Of a stretch of 26,097 bases of DNA, positions 19,714 to 26,053 are shown in pieces (the first letter of the stretch is position 1; each line of letters opens with the position of its first letter). Position numbers and translations under genes: made by a program. The notes beneath the pieces are model-generated. The model worked only from the letters and a program-made list of their open reading frames with translations, had not been told where the DNA came from and did no database searches. The stretch spans positions 1 through 26,097 of the IMG/VR virus record IMGVR_UViG_3300045996_001044; one strand, 5' to 3'. This DNA is from a virus.

Positions 19714-19902
19714 TTAGGTATGGCTCCTACTCTTTCCGGCCTGATATCGGCCTTGCTTAGGAAAATTCTTCTTAAACGAACCGGGACGGGTGTATCCGCC
19801 CGATGCCCACCTGACACGAACCTTCGCCTCACGGGAAGTCATCGTGTGAGCAGCCTGCCTAGCGGCAAGCCGCCCCTTGACCTTACTACCCTTAGTAATC
19901 AC
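19714..19902 (-). CDS. Small basic protein (62 aa)
   Basis: Rich in K, R, S and G, with no acidic patches: K-G-S-K-V-K-G-R-L-A-A-R-Q-A, then R-E-A-K-V-R-V-R-W and F-K-K-N-F-P-K-Q-G-R. GTG start shares one base with the previous stop (TAGTG). Likely a DNA- or RNA-binding or capsid-internal peptide; unconfirmed. Confidence 0.6.
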   Translation of the reverse strand: MITKGSKVKGRLAARQAAHTMTSREAKVRVRWASGGYTRPGSFKKNFPKQGRYQAGKSRSHT

Positions 19903-20144
19903 TAAACCGTCCTTACCTCAACATACTCATATTCGTAATCACAACGATCTTCAAGAAAGCGCCAAGCAGCCTTGCCGTCTGAATCCTCAAGGATTCGCTT
20001 AGCCTTCTCTTCGTCCTCGTCGTAATACCAATATCCGTCCTCGACGCGCCGCGCGAGTAGCTCTAACGCAGCATCGTCAAACTTGCCAGTCTCACTGGAA
20101 TACAGATGAGTCCCGTGCTTCTCGTGAGCCATAATCACGTCCAC
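19902..20144 (-). CDS. Hypothetical acidic protein (80 aa)
   Basis: GTG directly follows the terminase stop, with GGAGGGAG nine bases upstream; an ATG four codons later is an alternative. Very rich in Asp/Glu and Tyr: D-G-Y-W-Y-Y-D-E-D-E-E-K-A-K, then F-L-E-D-R-C-D-Y-E-Y-E-Y-V-E-V-R. It is not recognisable as a small terminase. Confidence 0.65.
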   Translation of the reverse strand: MDVIMAHEKHGTHLYSSETGKFDDAALELLARRVEDGYWYYDEDEEKAKRILEDSDGKAAWRFLEDRCDYEYEYVEVRTV

Positions 20145-21545
20145 TTAAACAAGCTCCCTCCATGAGGTTCCGCGCTCTGACCATGTGCCAAAGCTTCTAC
20201 GTCCGTTCCTACCCTCTCCCTCTCTTTCTAAAACATCGGTGGGATACACGCGAGCGGTGAGGAGATAACGAGCAGCAGCCATGCCGTGCCCGTGCCGGGT
20301 TTCCCAATAAGGATCAATAACCTCCCCTTCTACCGGATCTACCGGCGCGTACTTAATCTGTTCGATTAGCTCTTTGCAGTTATTCGTTACGAAAAGTCCA
20401 GGCGCTCCCATATCTCCCGCCCGCTCATGCCAGTCTGGAAAACTCCGTGAGGGGTCTGGACGTAGCATTTCGGCAATCCTGACGAATCCTGCCCTACGGT
20501 CATTGTTTGCGGGTACAAGGTAAATACCGTTCTTGGCGAACTCTGAATGGACTGTCTCTCCCTTTCCGTGGCTTCCAAAACCTGTGCGAGCCTGAATACT
20601 TGGATCGCATAGTGCGATGCTCGGATCGCCCCACGAGTTAGCCCTACGAGTAAGAATGTTGGATGCATGGTTTGAAATCAGCCCTGGTTGGTAATACTCG
20701 TCATAGATTACCGTAATCACTTCGGGCGAGAGAGCGGCAGCGTACCATGCCGTAGGATTGCTCGTGCCGTAGTCCATCGCTTCCCACCGCCGCCAATGCT
20801 GCGGCGCACGAATCTGGGGGATGACGTGCATGTTGGTATCAAAATGAGGGAACGCGGCGGAGTCGATAGCTTCCCACGATCCCTCGATAAGTCTTTCCTG
20901 AGTAGCTTCAGGAAGCTGTCTCAGAGCGGCCAAGTACGAATCTCGGTCAATGTGCGGGTTGTCGGTGAACGTCGCAGGAATAAAGATTCGATCAGGTGCC
21001 GGGTTAGTAATAAAGCGGTTACGAACCCAATAAGCGCCCATCCCAACAGGGTTACTAGCGCAACGAACGCGAAGCGGGATATTGCTTCCCTCAAGCCGCC
21101 TGAGCCGTGAGAACAAGAAAGTATAAGCATCGTCGTCTGGAAACTCTGTAATCTCGTCCCAACCGACAAACTGGAACTCGGCCGACTGATAGCGCCACTT
21201 GTCCTTAGGCGTTTGAATATATCCGAAGGTGAGCGAAGCGCCGGAAGGGAAGTGCCACGTATGGCGCTCGCGATCCCACTTAGCGGGAGTATCAGTGAGC
21301 CACTCGGCGGCTCTGTCCATGAGCGCGCCCGGTAGGCCAAGATCGGTGTACGAACGTCTAAAGAGAACGGCTGCATAGTTAGGTTGGTCAACGTACTGTA
21401 GCGCCGCCATGAGGAGCGCGTCGGTCTTGCCGCCTCCTGCCGCGCCTCCGTAGAACGCCTCAAGCCCGTCATACAAAAGAAACGCCGCCTGCTTCGGTGA
21501 CGGCTTGTGAGGGACGTAGGGTTTAGGAAGTCGGAGAACGGGCAT
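20145..21545 (-). CDS. terL: Terminase large subunit (466 aa)
   Basis: The packaging motor ATPase/nuclease. ATPase motifs: Walker A G-G-A-A-G-G-G-K-T at 33-41, Walker B F-Q-F-V-G-W-D-E at 124-131, coupling motif R-C-A-S-N-P at 161-166. Nuclease (RNase H-like) region: A-M-D-Y-G at 256-260 (Asp258), L-C-D-P-S at 312-316 (Asp314). The last expected acid lies where the protein has R-H-G-H-G-M-A-A-A-R-Y-L-L, so a His replaces the usual Asp, or the third acid is elsewhere. It cuts concatemers and drives DNA through the portal. GAGG sits seven bases before the ATG. No small subunit was recognised nearby; it may be divergent. Confidence 0.93.
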   Translation of the reverse strand: MPVLRLPKPYVPHKPSPKQAAFLLYDGLEAFYGGAAGGGKTDALLMAALQYVDQPNYAAVLFRRSYTDLGLPGALMDRAAEWLTDTPAKWDRERHTWHFPSGASLTFGYIQTPKDKWRYQSAEFQFVGWDEITEFPDDDAYTFLFSRLRRLEGSNIPLRVRCASNPVGMGAYWVRNRFITNPAPDRIFIPATFTDNPHIDRDSYLAALRQLPEATQERLIEGSWEAIDSAAFPHFDTNMHVIPQIRAPQHWRRWEAMDYGTSNPTAWYAAALSPEVITVIYDEYYQPGLISNHASNILTRRANSWGDPSIALCDPSIQARTGFGSHGKGETVHSEFAKNGIYLVPANNDRRAGFVRIAEMLRPDPSRSFPDWHERAGDMGAPGLFVTNNCKELIEQIKYAPVDPVEGEVIDPYWETRHGHGMAAARYLLTARVYPTDVLEREGEGRNGRRSFGTWSERGTSWRELV

Positions 21546-21556
21546 AGAGAGACCTC

Positions 21557-21562
21557 ATCGTA
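21557..21562 (-). promoter_or_regulatory. Putative -10 element for the terminase operon
   Basis: TACGAT on the minus strand, the same hexamer as at the amidase gene, but eleven bases before ATG 21545. The transcript would have a 5' end only a few bases long. It overlaps the region carrying the ribosome binding site of the plus-strand gene at 21583. Confidence 0.35.
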
Positions 21563-21582
21563 CCACGAGAGAGAGGGAGAGG

Positions 21583-21759
21583 GTGGCTACTACTACTAAG
21601 AAAAAGACTAAGGTTCTGAAAGGTCGGTTCGCTTGTGGCGCTACCCTGCCGTGGGCAGGTACGACGTTCGCCGCACGGCAAGCCAAGGCGTATGAGGAGG
21701 CTATGGGCCGCAAGCACGTTAACCGTTTCTCTGACTCTGAGTGGAATACCGCTGCCTGA
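21583..21759 (+). CDS. Small basic protein divergent from terminase (58 aa)
   Basis: GTG start preceded by the purine tract GAGAGAGGGAGAGG. Starts M-A-T-T-T-K-K-K-T-K-V-L-K-G-R-F; later F-A-A-R-Q-A-K-A-Y-E-E-A-M-G and F-S-D-S-E-W-N. Basic N-terminus then a helix, possibly DNA binding. No family recognised. It is the first gene of the right plus-strand block, and its stop lies just before the -10 element at 21771. Confidence 0.65.
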   Translation: MATTTKKKTKVLKGRFACGATLPWAGTTFAARQAKAYEEAMGRKHVNRFSDSEWNTAA

Positions 21760-21770
21760 GGGGTGTGTGC

Positions 21771-21880
21771 TACACTGAGTAGCGAGAGGGAGACGAGAGG
21801 TAGGCCAAAGTTGAATCCTACTTCTTGACTCCGGGGAACTAGGGGCGGTGCCGGATGGTGCCGCCCTTGGTTTATCTTTA
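21771..21880 (+). ncRNA. Candidate small RNA or attenuated leader
   Basis: A -10 element TACACT (21771-21776) is followed by ~100 bases with no gene, a hairpin AGGTAGG/CCTACTT (21798-21804 with 21817-21823) and an intrinsic terminator (21843-21879). A start near 21783 would give a transcript of ~95 bases. It may be an independent small RNA, or an attenuator before the downstream operon. No family recognised. Confidence 0.45.
21843..21879 (+). terminator. Intrinsic terminator
   Basis: GGGCGGTGCC and GGTGCCGCCC form a 10-bp stem (two G-T pairs) with a GGAT loop, followed by TTGGTTTATCTTT. It would end transcripts from the small gene at 21583 and from the -10 element at 21771. Confidence 0.7.
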
Positions 21881-21892
21881 GCCGCAAGTGGG

Positions 21893-22036
21893 TAGACTGT
21901 AGCTACTGACCGCGAAACCGTTTCCCCCGAGGCTAGGGGCACGCGGAGGGTTCGGTTAGAGCGGGTGGGTCTCGATTGTCTGTCGCGTACAGGATCACGC
22001 CGCGACCCGCAATAAAACAACTAGCAAGGAGGAGTA
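21893..22036 (+). promoter_or_regulatory. Promoter and structured leader of the right operon
   Basis: The -10 element TAGACT (21893-21898, after AAGTGGG) implies a ~130-base leader before ATG 22037. It can fold into CCGCG/CGCGG (21910-21914 with 21942-21946) enclosing a CCCC/GGGG hairpin, then GCGGGT/ACCCGC (21961-21966 with 22005-22010) enclosing CTGT/ACAG (21980-21992). A clean A-rich linker and GGAGG follow. The folding suggests RNA-level control; no known riboswitch class is recognised. This is one of the longest non-coding stretches in the window. Confidence 0.5.
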
Positions 22037-22255
22037 ATGCGTTTCGTTGCAAAGCCAGTTGAGCCGGTCGAGCGCGCGTTTGACGTGCTTGAACTTAGGG
22101 AAGATGAAATTAGGATTATTGCTTTTGCTCTTGAGAAGCATCGCCTGTATTTTCCCGAAGCACCGGGAACCAAAGAGCTTGAGAGGCGTTTCCGTCATTT
22201 CCGCGACTCGGAAGGCTTGCGGCCCCATGGCATGAAGGGAGCGTTTACCGACTAA
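22037..22255 (+). CDS. Hypothetical charged protein (72 aa)
   Basis: Strong GGAGGAG before the ATG. Helical and rich in R/E: F-D-V-L-E-L-R-E-D-E-I-R-I-I-A-F-A-L-E, then K-E-L-E-R-R-F-R-H-F. No family recognised. It opens an overlapping gene train read from the structured leader; its stop overlaps the next ATG. Confidence 0.68.
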   Translation: MRFVAKPVEPVERAFDVLELREDEIRIIAFALEKHRLYFPEAPGTKELERRFRHFRDSEGLRPHGMKGAFTD

Positions 22256-22422
22256 TGGACGCTGAGAGACTTCTAGAGGCTCTGCTTTTCGCGTATGAGA
22301 ACATGAAGGCGTTTAACATTCCTGCCCTTAGTGAAAACAATATCTCTGGCGTGTACAGCGGCAGACTGATTCTTTGTTTCGCTAACGGTCAGCAGTTTGA
22401 GATTACAGCGGAGGAGCTATGA
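22255..22422 (+). CDS. Hypothetical small protein (55 aa)
   Basis: Starts M-D-A-E-R-L-L-E-A-L-L-F-A-Y. A helix, then strand-like S-G-R-L-I-L-C-F-A-N-G-Q-Q-F-E-I, consistent with a small alpha/beta fold. The ATG overlaps the previous stop (TAATG) and its own stop overlaps the next ATG (ATGA). Confidence 0.65.
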   Translation: MDAERLLEALLFAYENMKAFNIPALSENNISGVYSGRLILCFANGQQFEITAEEL

Positions 22423-22658
22423 GTTACGACGACGACGATATTCGCGCGCTAGAAGTACGGGTGGGAGACCTTGAGGATCTACTTCGAGACTCTCTTGAGG
22501 TTCAGCACAAGCTTGCCGTGCAGACCTTGAGGCTCGCTCAGCAAGTGGAAAGCCACTTAAACGAAAAGCCGCGAGGGCTTACCCCCCCTGACTGTGCTGC
22601 TTGCACGGGAAGGGATACCGGCTACTTCTGCTCGGCGCATAGCTGGCATCAGTCGTGA
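22419..22658 (+). CDS. Coiled-coil protein with C-terminal cysteine cluster (79 aa)
   Basis: Residues ~5-50 form a heptad-like helix (I-R-A-L-E-V-R-V-G-D-L-E-D-L-L-R). The tail has C-A-A-C-T-G and F-C-S-A-H-S-W-H, possible zinc ligands (C-x2-C with Cys/His). It would dimerise. GGAG precedes the ATG. No family recognised. Confidence 0.68.
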   Translation: MSYDDDDIRALEVRVGDLEDLLRDSLEVQHKLAVQTLRLAQQVESHLNEKPRGLTPPDCAACTGRDTGYFCSAHSWHQS

Positions 22659-22810
22659 GTATCGTCTATCGAGTCTGTTACGGTTGGGCCTCTTACGTGG
22701 ATTGGGACACGGAGGAGGAAGCTGTTGCTCATTGGAAGGAAGTAAGAGAGCGTATTGATCCTAAAGCAATGATTCTCAAGATTGAGACTGAGGACATTAC
22801 TCCTCAATGA
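22655..22810 (+). CDS. Hypothetical small protein (51 aa)
   Basis: GTG start within the previous stop (GTGA). Reads M-S-I-V-Y-R-V-C-Y-G-W, then D-T-E-E-E-A-V-A-H-W-K-E-V and I-L-K-I-E-T-E. The strand-helix-strand layout resembles the DpnD-like protein at 24937. Function unknown. Confidence 0.6.
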   Translation: MSIVYRVCYGWASYVDWDTEEEAVAHWKEVRERIDPKAMILKIETEDITPQ

Positions 22811-23007
22811 GTACCGGTTGGCGTAAGAGTAGCCCCTGCCCTGTTTGCGGGGGCTACGCGGCGTACAAGAAGGAAAAACGTTGCCGTGGCTACGCTCGCA
22901 ACAAGGGCGATGGTGTGTATTGCGAAAACAAGAATCCGAGGAGAGACCCGATCTTTCCTCTGGGGTTCGCTCTCTGGTTCTGGCGAAAGGATGAGTATGA
23001 GTCTTAA
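22807..23007 (+). CDS. Primase-like zinc-ribbon protein (66 aa)
   Basis: S-P-C-P-V-C-G-G-Y-A-A-Y-K-K-E-K-R-C-R-G-Y, then G-D-G-V-Y-C, has the cysteine spacing of the zinc ribbon at the N-terminus of phage primases (template recognition), but no catalytic TOPRIM or primase domain follows. It may be a stand-alone zinc domain that works with a separate primase, or a regulator. ATGA overlap with the previous gene. Confidence 0.62.
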   Translation: MSTGWRKSSPCPVCGGYAAYKKEKRCRGYARNKGDGVYCENKNPRRDPIFPLGFALWFWRKDEYES

Positions 23008-23182
23008 AAGAGCAGACGTTATCGAGGTAGAAGGTCTCTATTGGATCGTGTTGACCAATGAGCCTGCGGGTACAAGAAATCTGTTTGAGCCTTTTGCGTA
23101 TAAGCGCGATGCTCGACGCATCGCTAACGCTTTGAACAGAGCTTGGCTGAGAGAGAGACGTTTGCTTAAGTCTGAGGAGTAG
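22997..23182 (+). CDS. Hypothetical basic protein (61 aa)
   Basis: The start M-S-L-K-R-A-D-V is chosen because AAAGG lies six bases upstream; the long alternative frame is a shadow of the previous gene. I-E-V-E-G-L-Y-W-I-V-L-T forms a strand pair, followed by a basic helix K-R-D-A-R-R-I-A-N-A-L-N-R-A. It may bind nucleic acid. Last gene of this sub-operon. Confidence 0.65.
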   Translation: MSLKRADVIEVEGLYWIVLTNEPAGTRNLFEPFAYKRDARRIANALNRAWLRERRLLKSEE

Positions 23183-23203
23183 CTTAGCTACTTAGTAGCT
23201 TAG
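23178..23203 (+). repeat. Direct repeat and palindrome after the sub-operon
   Basis: AGTAGCTTAG occurs twice (23178-23187 and 23194-23203), and AGCTAC-TTA-GTAGCT (23186-23200) is a perfect palindrome between the copies, followed by TAGAGCTTTT. It may be an operator, or a weak terminator. It begins the 247-base gene-free stretch 23183-23429. Confidence 0.45.
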
Positions 23204-23307
23204 AGCTTTTGTCGAATCTCTTTTCTACCCTCACTACTTCTCTCACTAATCAGTGTAGCACAACAAGCCAAAGGCACGAGAGAGGGTTTAGGAATCAGGG
23301 TTTCGGG

Positions 23308-23429
23308 TACACTGAGGGCCTACCGCCTTTCGCGGGGCGGCAACAAAGCACAAAGCTGCGGGACTCGGATGGTTTCGTAGGGCCGGTGGTTCATTAAGAG
23401 CGCGACCGGCTATAACGAAAGGAGCTTTA
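23308..23429 (+). promoter_or_regulatory. Promoter and folded leader of the second right sub-operon
   Basis: The -10 element TACACT (23308-23313), in the context TTTCGGG-TACACTGAG, implies a ~110-base leader. It contains CCGCC/GGCGG (23323-23340) and GCCGGT/ACCGGC (23382-23410), then AAAGGAG before ATG 23430. No family of leader RNA recognised. Positions 23204-23307 hold nothing else that I can identify. Confidence 0.45.
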
Positions 23430-23846
23430 ATGTTTGAGTATGTCGATAACAAGGTGACTGATCGGAAGGTGCTTGAGGAGACCGTGCTTCCGAAGGCGCT
23501 TGAGCAGGTTAATTCGATTCGCACGGCGCTGGCGATTGGCGACGGCGCGCTGAAGGAGCTTCCTAAGGGAAGCATTGGCGAAGCTCACCATTGCGTTCTT
23601 GCTCGCGCTCTGTCGAACGGCTGGAAGGCCGGGGTTTATCCCGGTGAGGAAATTTACTTTGAGCATCCCGGTCTTGGGTACGATGATTTCAGGCGGGCCG
23701 CAGAGACGCTTGAGGTTCTCGGGTTGAGCGTTGAGAGTTTCGGTGAAAGTTGGGTTTGTGTTGAGCCGACGCTTGAAATGTCTCAGCTTGCATGGGCGTT
23801 TGACGACGGCTTGATCCCTGAGCTTGTCCTTGAGGACGACTCTTGA
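23430..23846 (+). CDS. Hypothetical protein (138 aa)
   Basis: AAAGGAG precedes the ATG. Residues 1-70 are helical, with I-G-D-G-A-L-K-E-L-P and A-H-H-C-V-L-A-R-A-L-S-N-G-W. The rest looks alpha/beta: Y-D-D-F-R-R-A-A-E-T-L-E-V-L-G-L. Acidic overall. The form C-V-L-A-R-A-L recalls small regulatory phage proteins of actinophages. No firm family. Confidence 0.7.
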   Translation: MFEYVDNKVTDRKVLEETVLPKALEQVNSIRTALAIGDGALKELPKGSIGEAHHCVLARALSNGWKAGVYPGEEIYFEHPGLGYDDFRRAAETLEVLGLSVESFGESWVCVEPTLEMSQLAWAFDDGLIPELVLEDDS

Positions 23847-24085
23847 AGTATTACGATTCAGTTAAGATTCCTTCTCACGTATCGGTACGTGACGTAACTA
23901 CTGTTGCGGATTACTTGCGAGGGATCGGGTTTGTAGACTCGCCTATCGGTTTTGACGCAATCGGTTTTGGGTTTGAGGCTAACGATGCCTGGGATGCTGC
24001 TATGACGGCTGCGGAGATTCAGCAGGAGTTGGCTGCATACGGATTTGATTTTTCTGGTAACAAGTATTGTCTGAAGGAGGATTAA
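23843..24085 (+). CDS. Hypothetical acidic protein (80 aa)
   Basis: TTG start with GAGG seven bases upstream, overlapping the previous stop (TTGA). Helix with V-R-D-V-T-T-V-A-D-Y-L-R-G-I-G, then a Gly/Phe/Asp-rich middle and A-A-E-I-Q-Q-E-L-A-A-Y-G-F. Function unknown. Confidence 0.65.
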   Translation: MKYYDSVKIPSHVSVRDVTTVADYLRGIGFVDSPIGFDAIGFGFEANDAWDAAMTAAEIQQELAAYGFDFSGNKYCLKED

Positions 24086-24624
24086 TGACTAACGAGCAGA
24101 TGCTTCACCGTAATAACTGTTTGGAGTATCTTGGCGAGCGTACAGGCACCTATGAGTGGCGGTGCCTGCGCTACGCCGCCGCATGGGACAGGCTGCTTGA
24201 AATGGGCCTGCGCTCATCTGATCTGATCGTTGACGTGGGCGCGGGTATGTGCGACTTCGACCGCTATGCGCGTCAGGTTCGGAACTTCGACGGGCGCATC
24301 CTTCCCGTGGACGGTGCAATTGACGGAACGGATTTGAACGTCTGGACTCCTGGGTTCCTCGCAGAGTTTTTCGTTTGCTTGGAATTGATCGAGCATCTTG
24401 AGGCTCCTATTGATTTCTTGGAGCGGATCGAGACCCGCGCTACTCGCGGCATCGTTCTTACTACTCCTAACCCGGAGGTTGTGGACGTGCTGGCGATTGA
24501 CCGGACGCACCTTAGCCCGGTGTCTGCCGACACGCTTCGGGAAATGGACTACCGCGTAGCGGCGGTGCGGCTGTTCGGTAAGGACAAGGACACGCTGCTT
24601 GCCTGGAAGGGCGTGAATTGGTAA
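24085..24624 (+). CDS. Class I SAM-dependent methyltransferase (179 aa)
   Basis: Motif I I-V-D-V-G-A-G-M-C-D-F at 48-58 binds S-adenosylmethionine. Acidic loop P-V-D-G-A-I-D-G-T-D-L at ~74-84, then F-V-C-L-E-L-I-E-H-L at 96-105 (motif IV position), G-I-V-L-T-T-P-N-P at 122-130 and H-L-S-P-V-S-A-D-T-L at 142-151. The 'E-L-I-E-H-L ... T-T-P-N' pattern is that of UbiG-type small-molecule methyltransferases rather than a DNA methylase, whose D/N-PP-Y/F motif is missing. Substrate unknown. GGAGG precedes the ATG; TAATG overlap upstream. Confidence 0.75.
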   Translation: MTNEQMLHRNNCLEYLGERTGTYEWRCLRYAAAWDRLLEMGLRSSDLIVDVGAGMCDFDRYARQVRNFDGRILPVDGAIDGTDLNVWTPGFLAEFFVCLELIEHLEAPIDFLERIETRATRGIVLTTPNPEVVDVLAIDRTHLSPVSADTLREMDYRVAAVRLFGKDKDTLLAWKGVNW

Positions 24625-24920
24625 TGGAACGATGTAATTCGTTCGGTTGTGTGGGGCCTAAGGGACATAACCGTGGGCAGGCAGATGTTCCTGAGAACCA
24701 TCTTCTTCCCGTACTTCGGAGACCTTACGAAGAGGTTTATGGAGAGCTTCAGCTTTTGCGGGAGGGTCTTATTCGTTGCGCTGAGCTTGCCGGTGCAGAC
24801 GGTGAGGCGGTAGAGGCTGCACGGTCAGGCGCTATGGTTCAGCCTCACGTTATTACTTTCGCTACCGATGCTGTGAGACAGCTTCGGAAGGATTATGAGG
24901 AAGTTTCGGAACTCGACTAA
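24618..24920 (+). CDS. Hypothetical protein with N-terminal cysteines (100 aa)
   Basis: TTG 24618 has GGAAGGG seven bases upstream; ATG 24624 (TAATG overlap) is an alternative with worse spacing. C-N-S-F-G-C-V-G-P-K-G-H at the start could bind metal. The rest is an E/R/L-rich helix. No family recognised. Confidence 0.65.
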   Translation: MVMERCNSFGCVGPKGHNRGQADVPENHLLPVLRRPYEEVYGELQLLREGLIRCAELAGADGEAVEAARSGAMVQPHVITFATDAVRQLRKDYEEVSELD

Positions 24921-24924
24921 GGGG

Positions 24925-24930
24925 TAGACT
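24925..24930 (+). promoter_or_regulatory. Leaderless -10 element for the DpnD-like gene
   Basis: TAGACT, then TAGACC, then ATG. No Shine-Dalgarno precedes ATG 24937, while downstream genes of the same operon have one. It thus starts a new transcription unit inside the right gene train. Confidence 0.6.
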
Positions 24931-24936
24931 TAGACC

Positions 24937-25098
24937 ATGGTTTTTGAAATTAGCGTAGTGGAACTAGCTCATTCTGTTTACACGATTGAGGCTGAGTCTG
25001 AGGAGGCTGCTCGCAAGCGTCTCTCCGAGGGTTCATGGGACGGGTGGAGAGACCTTGGGCACGACGAACCGGAAATCGTTAAGATTGAGGAGGTTTGA
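24937..25098 (+). CDS. DpnD/PcfM-like small protein (53 aa)
   Basis: M-V-F-E-I-S-V-V-E-L, then Y-T-I-E-A-E-S-E-E-A-A-R-K-R-L and P-E-I-V-K-I-E-E-V. The strand-helix-strand plan with 'I-E-A-x-S-x-E-E-A' matches DpnD/PcfM-type small proteins, whose role is unclear. Leaderless start. Directly precedes the exported zincin-like gene. Confidence 0.65.
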   Translation: MVFEISVVELAHSVYTIEAESEEAARKRLSEGSWDGWRDLGHDEPEIVKIEEV

Positions 25099-25722
25099 AT
25101 GATTCGTAAATACTGGATATGGCTACTGGACGCTGTTGTGCTGCTGCTCATCCTGTACGCCGTGCTGTTTCCGCAGGGCGCGCACGCGGCCAATCAGCCG
25201 CATTGGAAGCTTGACGCTGCGGTTACGGCTGTTGCGGGGAAGCCGGTAGCGGCGTTCTGCGAAGTGGACTCGGAGCATTGGGCAGACCGTATTAGAACGA
25301 ACTTCGGCCCTGCTCAGTCTCCTTCGCTCCTGTTGGGCTACACCCTGCTTAGTAACCCTATCGTTTACCTGTCGCCACGGGTGTGTATCGCTCTCAAGCA
25401 GGCGTTGGAGCGAGGTATCACACTGGCAGGGGCTTACCCGGTCTCGCTTGCGCTCAACACTCTGGCGCATGAGGCTGTTCACCAGCGGGGAGTTATTAAC
25501 GAAGCTGTTACCGAGTGTCTCGCTAACCGTTATGTGCGTACACTTGCTGTAGCACATTTCGGCGTACCGGTTAAGGTAACCGTGAAGCGTATCGTGCGGG
25601 TGAGTGGGAGACTCGTGACCCGAACCGTTATGGTTGCTAACCCGTTGCTTACCCGTTTGACGGAGCTTGCTAAGTATTGGACTAGCACTAAGCCCGCTCA
25701 GTACCGTGGGGGTGTGTGTTGA
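25099..25722 (+). CDS. Exported HExxH metallopeptidase-like protein (207 aa)
   Basis: Residues 6-25 form a hydrophobic helix and A-H-A at 28-30 is a plausible signal-peptidase site, so the protein is secreted or anchored outside. T-L-A-H-E-A-V-H-Q-R at 121-130 is a zincin HExxH motif (His124, Glu125, His128), and I-N-E-A-V-T-E-C-L-A-N-R-Y follows, with Glu135 a likely third zinc ligand. Four cysteines (54, 96, 140, 207) might form disulfides. It would cut a protein or peptide outside the membrane; the substrate is unknown. GAGGAGG lies well before the ATG. No M-family assignment is certain. Confidence 0.7.
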   Translation: MIRKYWIWLLDAVVLLLILYAVLFPQGAHAANQPHWKLDAAVTAVAGKPVAAFCEVDSEHWADRIRTNFGPAQSPSLLLGYTLLSNPIVYLSPRVCIALKQALERGITLAGAYPVSLALNTLAHEAVHQRGVINEAVTECLANRYVRTLAVAHFGVPVKVTVKRIVRVSGRLVTRTVMVANPLLTRLTELAKYWTSTKPAQYRGGVC

Positions 25723-25892
25723 ACTTGGAAAAGTGGTATACGGAGAGGGTGCAGGTTCCCGGCCATGAAAAGCCAGTGACGTTGCGAGGGGATACCCCGC
25801 TTACTCTTTACAACAATTTAATTGATCTTGCTATTCGGGCTGAGGAAGCTGCTATGCGCGTTAAGAACGAGGCACCAGGGGATTTCGCATGA
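25719..25892 (+). CDS. Hypothetical small protein (57 aa)
   Basis: TTG start overlapping the previous stop (TTGA). Reads M-N-L-E-K-W-Y-T-E-R-V-Q-V-P-G, then P-V-T-L-R-G-D-T-P-L-T-L and a helical end. No family recognised; coupled to the zincin-like gene and to the next gene (ATGA). Confidence 0.6.
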   Translation: MNLEKWYTERVQVPGHEKPVTLRGDTPLTLYNNLIDLAIRAEEAAMRVKNEAPGDFA

Positions 25893-26053
25893 CCGACCAA
25901 GAGCGGATCGTGTGGCTTGAGGAAACACTAGAGATTATTTTGTATAACGTTACTAGCGATCTAGGCGGAAGGGTTATCGTCGTTCACGACGAACATGCCG
26001 TAGGTATTGACGCTTTCGTTAAGGACGCTCTAGCTGTTAGCAGGGAGGAGTAA
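25889..26053 (+). CDS. Hypothetical small protein (54 aa)
   Basis: Starts M-T-D-Q-E-R-I-V-W-L-E-E-T-L-E-I-I, then G-G-R-V-I-V-V-H-D-E-H-A-V and a final helix. Acidic. ATGA overlap upstream, and its stop overlaps the next ATG (TAATG). Confidence 0.62.
   Translation: MTDQERIVWLEETLEIILYNVTSDLGGRVIVVHDEHAVGIDAFVKDALAVSREE

Noticed and set aside
20921-21472. A 183-residue frame inside the terminase gene
   Set aside because: Same strand, different frame, with no motifs; the terminase frame carries all expected motifs.
21523-22020. A 165-residue minus-strand frame across the divergent region
   Set aside because: It overlaps the terminase start, the small plus-strand gene, the terminator and the structured leader, and has no plausible start; its Ser/Arg/Pro-rich make-up is that of a chance frame.
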